DNA of 28,566 nt from positions 1 to 28,566 of the forward strand of contig CAZPKK010000014.1 in assembly GCA_964587175.1 (NCBI GenBank). The letters run 5' to 3'. The stretch's first letter is position 1, and the number at the start of each line of letters is the position of its first letter. The notes below the pieces were generated by a model. It was not told the origin of the DNA. It was given only the letters and a program-made list of their open reading frames with translations, and did no database searches. Shown here piece by piece: positions 7,888-16,241 of this stretch. The position numbers and the translations under genes were made by a program. The stretch is from CALXVA01 sp964587175 (lineage in GTDB: Bacteria > Bacillota > Clostridia > TANB77 > CAG-508).

Positions 7888-8826
7888 ATGTCACAAGAGA
7901 TATTTATTATAGATAATAATGATGAACTAAAAAATATTATTCTCAATTTATTTAAACAAGAAAAAGAATATAAAATAAAATTAAAAAAAGTAGATACTAA
8001 AAATATAGATGTTGCACTAAAAAACATACCATCACTTATAATTATAAATGAAGATACAATTGATGAAGATATAATTGAGGTATGTAAACAAATAAGATTA
8101 AATGAAGACAATAGTATTACACCGATAATAGTAGTTTCGTCAAATAGGACAAAAGAGCATAAGATAGAGGTATTGAAAGAATGTGTTGAACATTATATAA
8201 AGGCACCAATAGATAAAGAATATTTATTTTATACCATAAAAAATATCATAAGATTGCTAGATACCAATAGAAGAGTAAGTCCACTTACAGGACTTCCTGG
8301 AAATGTACAAATACAAGCAGAAATGAAAAAGAGATTATTAAATAAAGAAGACTTTGTGATGATATATCCAGACCTAGACAATTTTAAAGCATATAATGAT
8401 GTGTACGGATTTTTAAATGGAGATGAAATCATTAAATTCACAGCTAGAACAATAGTAAACAACATAGATAAAATAGCAGTAAGTGGAAACACTTTTGTAG
8501 GACATATAGGTGGAGATGACTTTGTAGCAATCGTTTCAGGAGAAGATGATTATGAAAGAATATGTCAAAACATAATAGCAGAATTTGATAAAGGTGTTTT
8601 AAAATATTTTAATGAAGAAGATGTGAAAAGAGGATATTTAGAAGTACCTAACAGAAAATGCGTAATAGAACAATTTCCTTTAACATCAATTTCAATAGGT
8701 GTAGTTGTTGTGAATGAAGGTAGATTTCACAATGTACTAGAAATAGGAGAAGTGGGAGCGCAAGTAAAGCATTTGGCTAAAACTACTATGGGAAGTGCAT
8801 ATTCAGTAGACAGAAGAAAAATGTGA
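7888..8826 (+). CDS. Pseudo-receiver / degenerate GGDEF protein
   Basis: 312 residues. An N-terminal receiver-like domain (about 1-120) keeps the acidic N-terminal pocket (IIDNND, 9-12) and the conserved Lys (YIKAP, K105), but the phospho-acceptor Asp appears to be replaced by Asn54 (PSLIIINED). The C-terminal domain (about 130-312) is a GGDEF fold: LTGLPG, DLDNFKAYND (162-171) and GGDDF (208-212) instead of GG(D/E)EF. The RxxD inhibitory site five residues upstream is absent. It is therefore related to diguanylate cyclases, but phosphorylation is unlikely and cyclase activity doubtful; it may bind GTP or c-di-GMP or act by protein contact. I chose the ATG at 7888, 5 bases after GGAGG, over a TTG at 7876 that overlaps that SD. 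It is third in the operon, 33 bases after the CmpB-like gene. Confidence 0.8.
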   Translation: MSQEIFIIDNNDELKNIILNLFKQEKEYKIKLKKVDTKNIDVALKNIPSLIIINEDTIDEDIIEVCKQIRLNEDNSITPIIVVSSNRTKEHKIEVLKECVEHYIKAPIDKEYLFYTIKNIIRLLDTNRRVSPLTGLPGNVQIQAEMKKRLLNKEDFVMIYPDLDNFKAYNDVYGFLNGDEIIKFTARTIVNNIDKIAVSGNTFVGHIGGDDFVAIVSGEDDYERICQNIIAEFDKGVLKYFNEEDVKRGYLEVPNRKCVIEQFPLTSISIGVVVVNEGRFHNVLEIGEVGAQVKHLAKTTMGSAYSVDRRKM

Positions 8827-8829
8827 TTT

Positions 8830-8876
8830 GTGAAATAAATAGGGACGGTTCTATCAACCGTCCCTATTTATTTCAC
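8830..8876. terminator. Bidirectional terminator, 21-bp perfect hairpin
   Basis: Arms 8830-8850 and 8856-8876 are perfectly complementary around a 5-base loop. It lies between convergent genes. T-rich sequence follows on the plus side and A-rich sequence precedes on the other. The arm contains the minus gene's TGA stop (8873-8875) and carries an AGGGACGGTT core. Confidence 0.85.
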
Positions 8877-10582
8877 ATCTTTTTCATCTCTTCAAATCTT
8901 TTTACTTTTTGAGTAGTTGTCTTAATCATAGGTTCATCTGTTATAATAATATTCTTTATATGTTTGTAATTGGCTAAAGTAGAATTTATTCCTTTTACAT
9001 CCTTCCAAATTATATCTTTTAAATTTTTTTCTGAAATATCTCCATATTTTTGCGTTACATAGTCTTTATTATACACGATTTTTGCAGATAATAATAGGTC
9101 ATCATCTTTAGGAACGCCAAATACCATAGATTCTGCTACATATGGCAAAGTACTAAGCAATAGCTCTATCTCCTCTGGATAAACATTTTTACCATTTTTT
9201 AGAACAATAACATTTTTCTTCCTCCCTGTTATAAATAAAAAACCATCCTTATCCATATATCCTAAATCACCAGTATAAAACCATCCGTCTTTTAGTATTT
9301 TAGCAGTCTCTTCAGGCATTTCATAATATCCAAGCATTACATTAGGACCTTTTGCTACAATTTCACCAATTCCGTCAGTATTTGGAGTATCAATCTTTAT
9401 TTCAACCTCTGGCAGAGGAAGTCCAACAGAGCCAAACTTTACGCATTTCTCGTTTTCAGCTGTAAGTACTGGAGATGTTTCTGTAAGTCCATATCCTTGA
9501 ACTGCTAAAACACCAAAATCGTAAAAACCTCTTGCTACATTTTTGTCAATGGCTGAAGCTCCACTTATTACAAAACGTATATTTCCACCGAGATTATCTA
9601 AAATTTGCTTAAAAACTTTCCTTCGTATATCTATTTTAAACTTCATAAGAAATCTGGAAATAAAATTTGCCACTTTCAAAATTTTTGTCTTGCCCTGTCT
9701 TTCCACTTCAGCATATATTTTTTTGTACATTGCTTCTAAAAGAAGAGGTACACAAACAAAAATAGACACTTTATATTCTTTCAGATTCTCTTGGATATGG
9801 CGTAAACCGTCACAGAACACATTAGTAACACCATCTGCTAAAGCTAAAAGCATGATAGTTGAACCAAAAGTATGGTGTAAAGGTAAAAATAGCATATTAA
9901 CATCTGTATCATATATTTTTTGAGTCATATTTATATTATATATGTTAGAAGCTATGTTCATATTAGAAAGCATTACAGCTTTGGACATAGATGTAGTACC
10001 AGAGGTAAATATAATTGAGGCTATATTATTTGGATTGATTTCATGATTTTCATATCTGTTATCACCTTTGTTAAGCAAAATTTTGCCATGTTGCATAAGT
10101 TCACTTAGAGAAGTAAAAGAACCGTTACAATCAGAATCCATGCAAATAAACTCCTTAATATTCTTGTTCGAATCTTGAACCTTTTTTATTATGTCAGCAT
10201 ATGTATTTTCGAAAATTACAGCCTCAACCTTTGCTCTTTCTAAAGACATAGTGATTTCTTGCTCTGGAAGGCCTTTGTCCAATGGTACAGTAATTCCTAC
10301 ACCGCACAAAATAGAAACAAAAGAAAGAGACCATTCATATCTATTCTTTCCAATAATAGCAATTTTTTTGTTCTCCAAACCAGCATCAATAAGTGCAGTA
10401 CCTAAAGCTTTTATATCTTCTCCAAACATAGAATAAGTGATATTAGTATAACTGACATCTTGCTCATTTTTGTGCTTTATAATAAAAGCAGTATTATTTG
10501 GAAAATTTTTAATTGCATTATTAATATATCCTCTTATTGTATCAAACTTTTCAGCATCATATAATTTTCTATAAGCTTTCAT
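8873..10582 (-). CDS. AMP-binding long-chain acyl-CoA synthetase-like enzyme
   Basis: 569 residues, an ANL-superfamily adenylating enzyme that activates a carboxylic acid as acyl-AMP and probably transfers it to CoA. The ATP loop is TSGTTSMSK (193-201), the A5 motif GYGLTETSP (373-381), the hinge/Asp region GWFYTGDLGYMDKDG (about 433-447) and ITGRKKNVIVLKNGKNVYPEE (451-471). A C-terminal catalytic Lys candidate is K559 (TQKVKR, where GK is more usual). Length and motif order fit FadD/AcsL-type synthetases. The N-terminus is short and no membrane helix is evident. Acyl chain length cannot be told from the sequence. The ATG has SD AAAGGAG on the minus strand. It is monocistronic, convergent with the GGDEF operon and divergent from cwlD. 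Confidence 0.85.
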   Translation of the reverse strand: MKAYRKLYDAEKFDTIRGYINNAIKNFPNNTAFIIKHKNEQDVSYTNITYSMFGEDIKALGTALIDAGLENKKIAIIGKNRYEWSLSFVSILCGVGITVPLDKGLPEQEITMSLERAKVEAVIFENTYADIIKKVQDSNKNIKEFICMDSDCNGSFTSLSELMQHGKILLNKGDNRYENHEINPNNIASIIFTSGTTSMSKAVMLSNMNIASNIYNINMTQKIYDTDVNMLFLPLHHTFGSTIMLLALADGVTNVFCDGLRHIQENLKEYKVSIFVCVPLLLEAMYKKIYAEVERQGKTKILKVANFISRFLMKFKIDIRRKVFKQILDNLGGNIRFVISGASAIDKNVARGFYDFGVLAVQGYGLTETSPVLTAENEKCVKFGSVGLPLPEVEIKIDTPNTDGIGEIVAKGPNVMLGYYEMPEETAKILKDGWFYTGDLGYMDKDGFLFITGRKKNVIVLKNGKNVYPEEIELLLSTLPYVAESMVFGVPKDDDLLLSAKIVYNKDYVTQKYGDISEKNLKDIIWKDVKGINSTLANYKHIKNIIITDEPMIKTTTQKVKRFEEMKKM

Positions 10583-10822
10583 ATAAGCTCCTTTCTATTA
10601 TAAAACGATATCTATAAACAAGTTTAACACAGAGGAATAGTCTTATCAATTAGAATGAACGCTTAGTCGAAACCAAAAAAATAATTAATATTATAAAATT
10701 TATAGATAAAATATATTATAGCAAATTTCAAGAAAAGTGTGGTACTATTTTACAAAAATTGCAAATGTAGGTGATAAATTATAAAAAGTAGCATATACAT
10801 ATATACGAAGAGAGGTATGTAT

Positions 10823-11551
10823 ATGCTTATTTTAAGTAAAAAGAGAATTGCGTTTATGTTATGTATGCTATTTGTTTCGTTATGCTTTTTTTCACTTGCA
10901 GATAGCGCGGAAAATATAACTGACTTAGGGAAAATAGTTGAAACAGTAGCAACGCCAGTTTCAAATAAAGTTGTAATTGTAGATGCAGGACATGGTACAC
11001 CAGATGAAGGAGCAGAAAGTAGTAATGGAGTAACAGAAGCTCAGCTTAACCTAGAAATAGCACTAAAATTACAAACATTGTTGGAACAGAGTGGATGTAC
11101 TGTGCTATTAACACGCTCTGATGAAAATGCAATTTATGATGCAGATAGTGATACAATTAGAGAAAAAAAGGTATCAGATTTAGAAAACAGAGTAAAACTT
11201 GGCAATGAATCAAGTGCGGATATTTTTGTGTCTATTCATTTAAATAAAATTGACGAGCAGCAATATGATGGGTGGCAGACTTTTTATAAAACAGGAAGTG
11301 AAGATAGTAAACTACTAGCAACAAGCATACAAGATAATTTAAATGAAGCAATACAGAGGGAAAATAACAGAAGTCCGGCTAGTCTTAATTCTGTGTACAT
11401 TATGAAGTATGTAGAGATTCCTATAACCATAGTGGAATGTGGCTTTTTATCTAATCCTGAAGAAGAGGAATTGCTCCAAACAGAGGAATATCAAGATAAG
11501 TTAGCTTGGGGAATCTATAATGGAATAGCAGATTATTTTTATTGTATATGA
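10823..11551 (+). CDS. cwlD: N-acetylmuramoyl-L-alanine amidase, CwlD-type (spore cortex)
   Basis: 242 residues with one N-terminal hydrophobic segment (about 8-26), which acts as signal peptide or anchor. The Amidase_3 domain spans about 49-242. Zinc ligands are His57 (DAGHG), Glu72 (TEAQLNLE) and His139 (SIHLN), with catalytic Glu205 (VECGFLSN). Length, the single catalytic domain without binding repeats, and the SVYIMKYVEIPITIVECGFL region fit CwlD. CwlD removes peptide side chains from cortex peptidoglycan so that muramic-delta-lactam can form, which is needed for germination. I chose the ATG at 10823 (7 bases after GAGAGG) over the ATG at 10817, which is too close to the SD. No convincing sigma-A promoter was seen; a sporulation sigma factor is plausible. 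An ordinary Amidase_3 autolysin is the alternative. Confidence 0.8.
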   Translation: MLILSKKRIAFMLCMLFVSLCFFSLADSAENITDLGKIVETVATPVSNKVVIVDAGHGTPDEGAESSNGVTEAQLNLEIALKLQTLLEQSGCTVLLTRSDENAIYDADSDTIREKKVSDLENRVKLGNESSADIFVSIHLNKIDEQQYDGWQTFYKTGSEDSKLLATSIQDNLNEAIQRENNRSPASLNSVYIMKYVEIPITIVECGFLSNPEEEELLQTEEYQDKLAWGIYNGIADYFYCI

Positions 11552-11620
11552 AAAACATAGATATTGCTGATACTATGGTGTAAACTAGGAACAAAAATCT
11601 CTCTTTTTTTAAAATATGCT

Positions 11621-11674
11621 TGTCCCTGATTTGGAAAGAAGTAGAGGAAAACGCCTGTCCCTAAATTGGAAAAG
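11621..11674 (+). repeat. Two imperfect direct repeats TGTCCCT-N-TTGGAAA
   Basis: TGTCCCTGATTTGGAAAGA (11621-11639) and TGTCCCTAAATTGGAAAAG (11656-11674) match at 16 of 19 positions and start 35 bases apart. They lie in non-coding DNA just before a terminator. They resemble the GTCCC/GGGAC cores of other terminators in this window, suggesting a decayed repeat family. Confidence 0.5.
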
Positions 11675-11714
11675 AGGAATTACTTACGGAAGTGAGTAGT
11701 TCCTCTACTTTTTT
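11673..11714 (+). terminator. Rho-independent terminator in the cwlD-M23 spacer
   Basis: A 12-bp stem (11673-11684 with 11695-11706, one G-U pair) closes a 10-base loop and is followed by T6 at 11709-11714. It lies 120 bases after cwlD. Confidence 0.75.
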
Positions 11715-11954
11715 GTGCATTTTTAGAAAGGTAATGGAATTGTAAAAAAAAGAAAGTTGTTTTTAAGTAAATATTATGTAACAGACAAATATATAAAAGA
11801 ATACAAAATGAAGAATGGTATGAAATAAAACAAGAGAAAGAGAGAAAAACAGAGGAAAAAAGAGGAAAATAAAGGAAAGGTTGTAATAATTTGCAATAAA
11901 AAAAGATAAAAAAGTCTAAAAAATGCCAAAAATTCAAAAAAAAGAATATTTAAT
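11715..11954. other. Non-coding AT-rich, purine-biased spacer
   Basis: There is no supportable gene here. From about 11800 to 11940 the plus strand is strongly purine-rich, with runs such as AAGAGAAAGAGAGAAAAAC and repeated GAGGAAAA. Minus-strand open frames across it are only the reverse of this low-complexity sequence and lack SD sites. Confidence 0.6.
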
Positions 11955-11983
11955 TTGAAACTGCATAAAATATATGGTATAAT
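11955..11983 (+). promoter_or_regulatory. Strong extended -10 promoter of the M23 peptidase gene
   Basis: TTGAAA (11955-11960), 17 bases, TATAAT (11978-11983), with a TGg extension just before the -10 box. It is among the best promoter matches in the window. Confidence 0.8.
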
Positions 11984-12056
11984 TAACTTTGTCACGTCAC
12001 AAAAAGGAGAGTGAAAATATATTTTAAACAGGAAAATCAAATATTACACAAAAGAG

Positions 12057-13007
12057 ATGGTTAAGCTTATAAATTTAGTAGCAATTGCACTGTTTATAAT
12101 GTTGGTAATTATACTTTTTAAATACAACCTATTATGTGAGGTAACAATAAATGGAGAAGTAGTAGGTTATGTAGCTGACAAAGAAGAATTTGAAGCAAAA
12201 GTTGATGAAATTATAAATGAAGAAGAAGAAGCAAAATTATTTACAGTAATAGAAAATATGCCTGAGTATACTTTTAAACTTGTAGAAAAATCAGAGCAAA
12301 CGAATGAAGAAGCAATATTAGCTAAATTAGAGGAGAGTTCTGAAACAACCTATAAATTTTATGCCGTGACACTAGATGGTGAAGAAAAAACCATTCTAGC
12401 AAGCTTAGAAGAAGCTGAACAAGTAGTTGATGAAATAACAGAAAAATATGAAGACGAAATTGATTTGGATATAGGTATAACAGAAGTAATAACAACAGAT
12501 AAAGGAAGTGAAAGTTCACTTCAAGTTGCCTCAGCAGATATTGAAGGAGAAATTGAAGACAAAGTAAGTGAAATCGAAGCTGAAATAGCAGAGCAAGAAG
12601 AAATAGATTCTCATACAGTAAATGGAGTTTACTTAGAAGTAACCCCGGTTTCTGGTACAATAACATCAAGGTTTGGAAATAGAGAAAGTATAAGGTCTAG
12701 CAGTCATACAGGCCTTGATATAGCAGCACCATATGGAACATCAATTAAAGCAGCAGCAAGTGGTACAGTAACATTTGCGGGATATAGTGGTGGATATGGT
12801 TATGTAGTAAAACTAGATAATGGAAATGGTGTAGAGACATATTATGGACATTGTAGCAAATTATATGTTTCGACAGGTGATACAGTTGAAGCAGGAGATG
12901 TTATAGCAGCTGTTGGTTCAACTGGAAATTCGACAGGTAACCATTTACACTTTGAAGTAAGAGTAAATGGAACTGAAGTAAACCCACAAAAATATTTGTA
13001 TAATTAG
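12057..13007 (+). CDS. Membrane-anchored M23 (LytM-type) peptidase
   Basis: 316 residues from the first ATG. One N-terminal transmembrane helix (about 4-24) anchors an exported region. The middle (about 30-190) is acidic and Glu-rich, probably helical or coiled. The C-terminal M23 domain (about 197-316) has the zinc and catalytic motifs HTGLD (HxxxD), YYGHCSKL and HLHFEVRVNG (HxH), so it looks active as a zinc endopeptidase cutting peptidoglycan cross-bridges. The start is uncertain: no good SD precedes ATG 12057, yet AAAGGAGAG sits at 12003-12011. An in-frame ATT at 12021 would add a basic N-terminus that suits a signal anchor. Transcription is from the strong promoter at 11955. It is single-gene and followed by its own terminator. 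Its role is inferred as wall remodelling or sporulation, given the nearby cwlD. Confidence 0.85.
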   Translation: MVKLINLVAIALFIMLVIILFKYNLLCEVTINGEVVGYVADKEEFEAKVDEIINEEEEAKLFTVIENMPEYTFKLVEKSEQTNEEAILAKLEESSETTYKFYAVTLDGEEKTILASLEEAEQVVDEITEKYEDEIDLDIGITEVITTDKGSESSLQVASADIEGEIEDKVSEIEAEIAEQEEIDSHTVNGVYLEVTPVSGTITSRFGNRESIRSSSHTGLDIAAPYGTSIKAAASGTVTFAGYSGGYGYVVKLDNGNGVETYYGHCSKLYVSTGDTVEAGDVIAAVGSTGNSTGNHLHFEVRVNGTEVNPQKYLYN

Positions 13008-13012
13008 TTAAC

Positions 13013-13041
13013 AAAGGTGAAACGAAGTTTCACCTTTTCTT
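13013..13041 (+). terminator. Terminator after the M23 peptidase gene
   Basis: An 11-bp perfect stem (13013-13023 with 13027-13037) with a 3-base GAA loop and a short T-rich tail, six bases after the stop codon. Confidence 0.75.
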
Positions 13042-13079
13042 ATATTAGTAGTTTTATTGAGCTTGCATTAATATGAGTA

Positions 13080-13108
13080 TTGAAATTGAACTTATTTTGT
13101 GATATAGT
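13080..13108 (+). promoter_or_regulatory. Promoter of leuS
   Basis: TTGAAA (13080-13085), 17 bases, TATAGT (13103-13108). The leader to the ATG is only about 90 bases. It contains one weak AT hairpin (ACATTAAATT with AATTTAATGT) and no T-box core. Confidence 0.6.
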
Positions 13109-13202
13109 AAATGCATTATCACATTAAATTTTCTTATGCAGTCTTTAATTTAATGTAAAAATATAATTAAGATTGCAAATTTCTAAAATAAGGACTGATT
13201 TT

Positions 13203-16082
13203 ATGGCATATAATTTTAACGAAATAGAAAAAAAGTGGCAAGACTATTGGGAAAAACATGAGACTTTTAAAACTGATGTATGGGATTTTTCTAAGCCAAA
13301 ATACTATGCACTAGACATGTTCCCATATCCATCTGGACAAGGTTTACATGTTGGTCATCCTGAAGGATATACTGCAACAGACATAATGTCTAGAATGAGA
13401 AGGATGCAAGGATATAATGTACTTCATCCAATGGGTTGGGATGCATTTGGACTTCCTGCTGAACAGTATGCAATAAAAACAGGAAATCATCCTGCAGGAT
13501 TTACAGAAAAAAATATTGCAACTTTTAAAAAACAACTAAAAATGCTTGGTCTTTCTTTTGATTGGAGCAGAGAAATTTCCACTTGTGATCCAAACTATTA
13601 TAAGTGGACACAATGGATTTTTAAACAATTGTATAATGACGGACTAGCCAAACTTATAGAAATGCCTGTAAATTGGTGTGAAGAGTTAGGTTGCGTTCTT
13701 TCTAATGATGAAGTTATAAATGGAAAAAGCGAAAGGGGTGGATTTCCTGTTGTTCGTAAAAATATGAAACAATGGGTAATGGATATTCCTAAATATGCTG
13801 AAATTCTTTTAGATGGATTAAATGATTTAGATTGGCCAGAGTCTACAAAAGAAATTCAAAGAAATTGGATTGGTAAATCTGTTGGTGCAGAAGTTAATTT
13901 TAAAGTTGCAGGTACAGATAAAGAATTTACTGTATTTACAACTAGAGCAGATACTTTATTTGGAGCAACATATTGCGTACTTTCTCCTGAACATGAACTA
14001 GTAGACGAAATTACTACTCCAGAGCAAAAAGAGGCTATAAAGGAATATAAAACTATGGCAGCAACTAAATCTGATTTAGAAAGAACAGAATTAAATAAAG
14101 AAAAAACTGGATGCTTTACAGGAGCTTATGCTATTAACCCTGTAAATGAAAAAGAAATTCCTATTTGGATTTCAGATTATGTTTTAGCAAGTTACGGTAC
14201 AGGTGCCATTATGGCTGTACCTGCACATGATGAAAGAGATTATGAATTTGCATCAAATTTTGGAATTGACATCATTCCTGTATTGCAACTAGAAACTGGG
14301 ACAAGAAGAGAAAATGAAAGTTTTAAAAATAGTATTGTTGCTGTTCTTTATGATTCCAAAACTAATAAGTATTTAACAATCGATTGGGGAGATAAAGGTG
14401 GTAGATTATTTATTGGCGGTACAAAAAAAGATAATGAAACTGATTTAGAATGTGCTATACGAGAAATACAAGAAGAAACCGGATATATAAATATTAAGTT
14501 TATAAGAAATACTTTTCCTATTAATCACCACTATTATGCATATAATAAAAACAAAGCTTACTCAATTAATGCTGTTGGTTTATTATTTGAATTAGTAGAT
14601 AATACTATCGTGAATACAAATTTGGATGAAGATGAAAAAAATAATTTTAAAGTTGAATGGGTATCTAAAGACCAAATTGCTGAAATAACTGATGAACTTC
14701 ATAGTACAGTATTTAATAATTTAATAACACCTCAAGCTTATGTTGGTGATGGAGTTCATATCAATTCAGATTTTTTAAACGGACTTGAAAAACAAGATGC
14801 AATAGATAAGATGATTGCATGGCTTGAAGAAAAAGGAATTGGTAAGAAAAAAGTAAATTATAAATTACGTGAATGGATATTTGCAAGACAACGTTATTGG
14901 GGAGAACCAATTCCAATTGTATTTACAGAAGGAGACGAAATACATGTTTTAGCTGATGTAGATTTACCTTTAATTTTGCCAGAACTTGAAGATTATGCTC
15001 CTTCTAAAACAGGTGCATCTCCACTAGACAAAGCCACAGATTGGGTAAATACAACTTTCGAAGGAAAACCTGCTAGACGTGAAACAAGTACAATGCCTGG
15101 TTCGGCTGGATCTAGTTGGTATTTCTTAAGATATATAGATCCACACAATGACAAAGAAATAGCAGACCCAAAGCTTCTAAAGCATTGGATGCCTGTTGAC
15201 CTTTATGTTGGTGGTTCAGAGCATGCAGTAGGTCATTTGTTATATTCAAGATTTTGGAATAATTATTTGTATGAGAAGGGAATTGTCCCTATAAAAGAAC
15301 CATTTGCTAAGCTTCGCCATCAAGGCATGATACTTGGCCCAAATGGAGAAAAAATGAGTAAATCAAAAGGTAATGTAATCAATCCTGATGATATGGTAAA
15401 AGAATATGGAGCAGATGCACTTAGAGTATATGAAATGTTTATGGGTCCAATTGATGCATCAAAACCTTGGGATCCGAATGGAATAGAGGGCTCTAAGAAG
15501 TTCCTAGACAGAATTTGGAGATTATTTATAGAATCTGGTAAAGTTGAAAATGGTGCTTTACATGAAGATTCAGATGTTAGTAAAAAGCAAAACAGCTTAC
15601 ATAACGCAATTCCAAGCAAATCACTTGAAAAAGAATATCATTATACTGTAAAGAAAGTTACAAATGATTATGAAAATATGTATTATAACACAGCAATTTC
15701 TCAAATGATGATATTTATAAATATTGCTTCAAAAGAAGATGTAATACCAAAGGAATATGCAGAAGGATTTGTTAAATTATTAAGCCCAGTAGCACCACAC
15801 ATTGCAGAAGAAATCTGGAACAGATTTGGACATACTGATACAATCACATATGAGGCTTGGCCTACATATGATGAAACAAAACTGGTGGAAGATACTATAG
15901 AAATTCCAGTTCAAATAAATGGAAAAGTAAAGGCTACTGTTAATATAACTGTAGATGAATTAGAAGAAAATGTAAAAAAAGCAGTTCATGAAAATAGTCA
16001 TATACAGGAACAATTGAGTGGAAAAAATGTGGTTAAAGAAATTTATGTTAAAAATAAGATTTATAATATTGTCTTAAAATAA
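13203..16082 (+). CDS. leuS: Leucyl-tRNA synthetase with an inserted Nudix domain
   Basis: 959 residues. A class Ia synthetase that charges tRNA-Leu in the cytoplasm. HIGH motif H49-V-G-H52 and KMSKS K717-S721 are intact. Zn1-type segment WCEELGCVLSNDEV and editing motif HDERDYEFA (342-350) are present. Between FGIDIIPV and AYVGDG, where E. coli LeuRS has a short loop, there are about 151 extra residues (about 361-511). These carry a perfect Nudix box (GX5EX7REUXEEXGU) at 406-428, with R420-E421, E424-E425 and G427. Without the insert the length is about 805, normal for bacterial LeuRS. The frame stays open through both junctions, so this is a true in-frame insertion. ATG 13203 follows AAGGAC by 8 bases; the upstream TTG at 13173 lacks an SD. 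It has its own promoter and terminator. The Nudix substrate is unknown. Confidence 0.95.
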   Translation: MAYNFNEIEKKWQDYWEKHETFKTDVWDFSKPKYYALDMFPYPSGQGLHVGHPEGYTATDIMSRMRRMQGYNVLHPMGWDAFGLPAEQYAIKTGNHPAGFTEKNIATFKKQLKMLGLSFDWSREISTCDPNYYKWTQWIFKQLYNDGLAKLIEMPVNWCEELGCVLSNDEVINGKSERGGFPVVRKNMKQWVMDIPKYAEILLDGLNDLDWPESTKEIQRNWIGKSVGAEVNFKVAGTDKEFTVFTTRADTLFGATYCVLSPEHELVDEITTPEQKEAIKEYKTMAATKSDLERTELNKEKTGCFTGAYAINPVNEKEIPIWISDYVLASYGTGAIMAVPAHDERDYEFASNFGIDIIPVLQLETGTRRENESFKNSIVAVLYDSKTNKYLTIDWGDKGGRLFIGGTKKDNETDLECAIREIQEETGYINIKFIRNTFPINHHYYAYNKNKAYSINAVGLLFELVDNTIVNTNLDEDEKNNFKVEWVSKDQIAEITDELHSTVFNNLITPQAYVGDGVHINSDFLNGLEKQDAIDKMIAWLEEKGIGKKKVNYKLREWIFARQRYWGEPIPIVFTEGDEIHVLADVDLPLILPELEDYAPSKTGASPLDKATDWVNTTFEGKPARRETSTMPGSAGSSWYFLRYIDPHNDKEIADPKLLKHWMPVDLYVGGSEHAVGHLLYSRFWNNYLYEKGIVPIKEPFAKLRHQGMILGPNGEKMSKSKGNVINPDDMVKEYGADALRVYEMFMGPIDASKPWDPNGIEGSKKFLDRIWRLFIESGKVENGALHEDSDVSKKQNSLHNAIPSKSLEKEYHYTVKKVTNDYENMYYNTAISQMMIFINIASKEDVIPKEYAEGFVKLLSPVAPHIAEEIWNRFGHTDTITYEAWPTYDETKLVEDTIEIPVQINGKVKATVNITVDELEENVKKAVHENSHIQEQLSGKNVVKEIYVKNKIYNIVLK

Positions 16083-16119
16083 AAAGTTCCATTGGGGAAA
16101 GAGCCCAATGGAACTTTTT
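16081..16119 (+). terminator. Terminator of leuS
   Basis: A 16-bp perfect stem (16081-16096 with 16104-16119) and a 7-base loop, with T-rich tail. The stem begins inside the leuS stop codon (16080-16082). The A-rich 5' arm makes it possibly bidirectional. Confidence 0.85.
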
Positions 16120-16127
16120 ATTTTATA

Positions 16128-16156
16128 TTGATTTTCTTTCATATTTATGTTATATT
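16128..16156 (+). promoter_or_regulatory. Promoter of the HTH-repeat protein (and probably adhE)
   Basis: TTGATT (16128-16133), 17 bases, TATATT (16151-16156). The SD AAAGGA and the ATG at 16242 follow. No terminator separates this gene from adhE. Confidence 0.5.
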
Positions 16157-16241
16157 GTAACCATGTGTAAATATTAATGTCTCAAATCTAAATTGAGTGA
16201 ATATATTATATGGTTTATCTTCTCAGAAAGGATGTTTGGAA

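Noticed and set aside
11680..12040. Minus-strand frames of 85-88 codons in the cwlD-M23 spacer
   Set aside because: They are Phe/Leu/Ser low-complexity translations of the purine-rich tract, with no SD, and overlap a terminator and a strong plus-strand promoter.
13109..13202. T-box or other riboswitch before leuS
   Set aside because: The leader is too short and lacks the GGGTGG-ACCGCG core; only one weak AT hairpin is present.
13203..16082. leuS as two fused or frameshifted genes
   Set aside because: The frame is continuous through both edges of the Nudix insert and the LeuRS motifs continue on each side.
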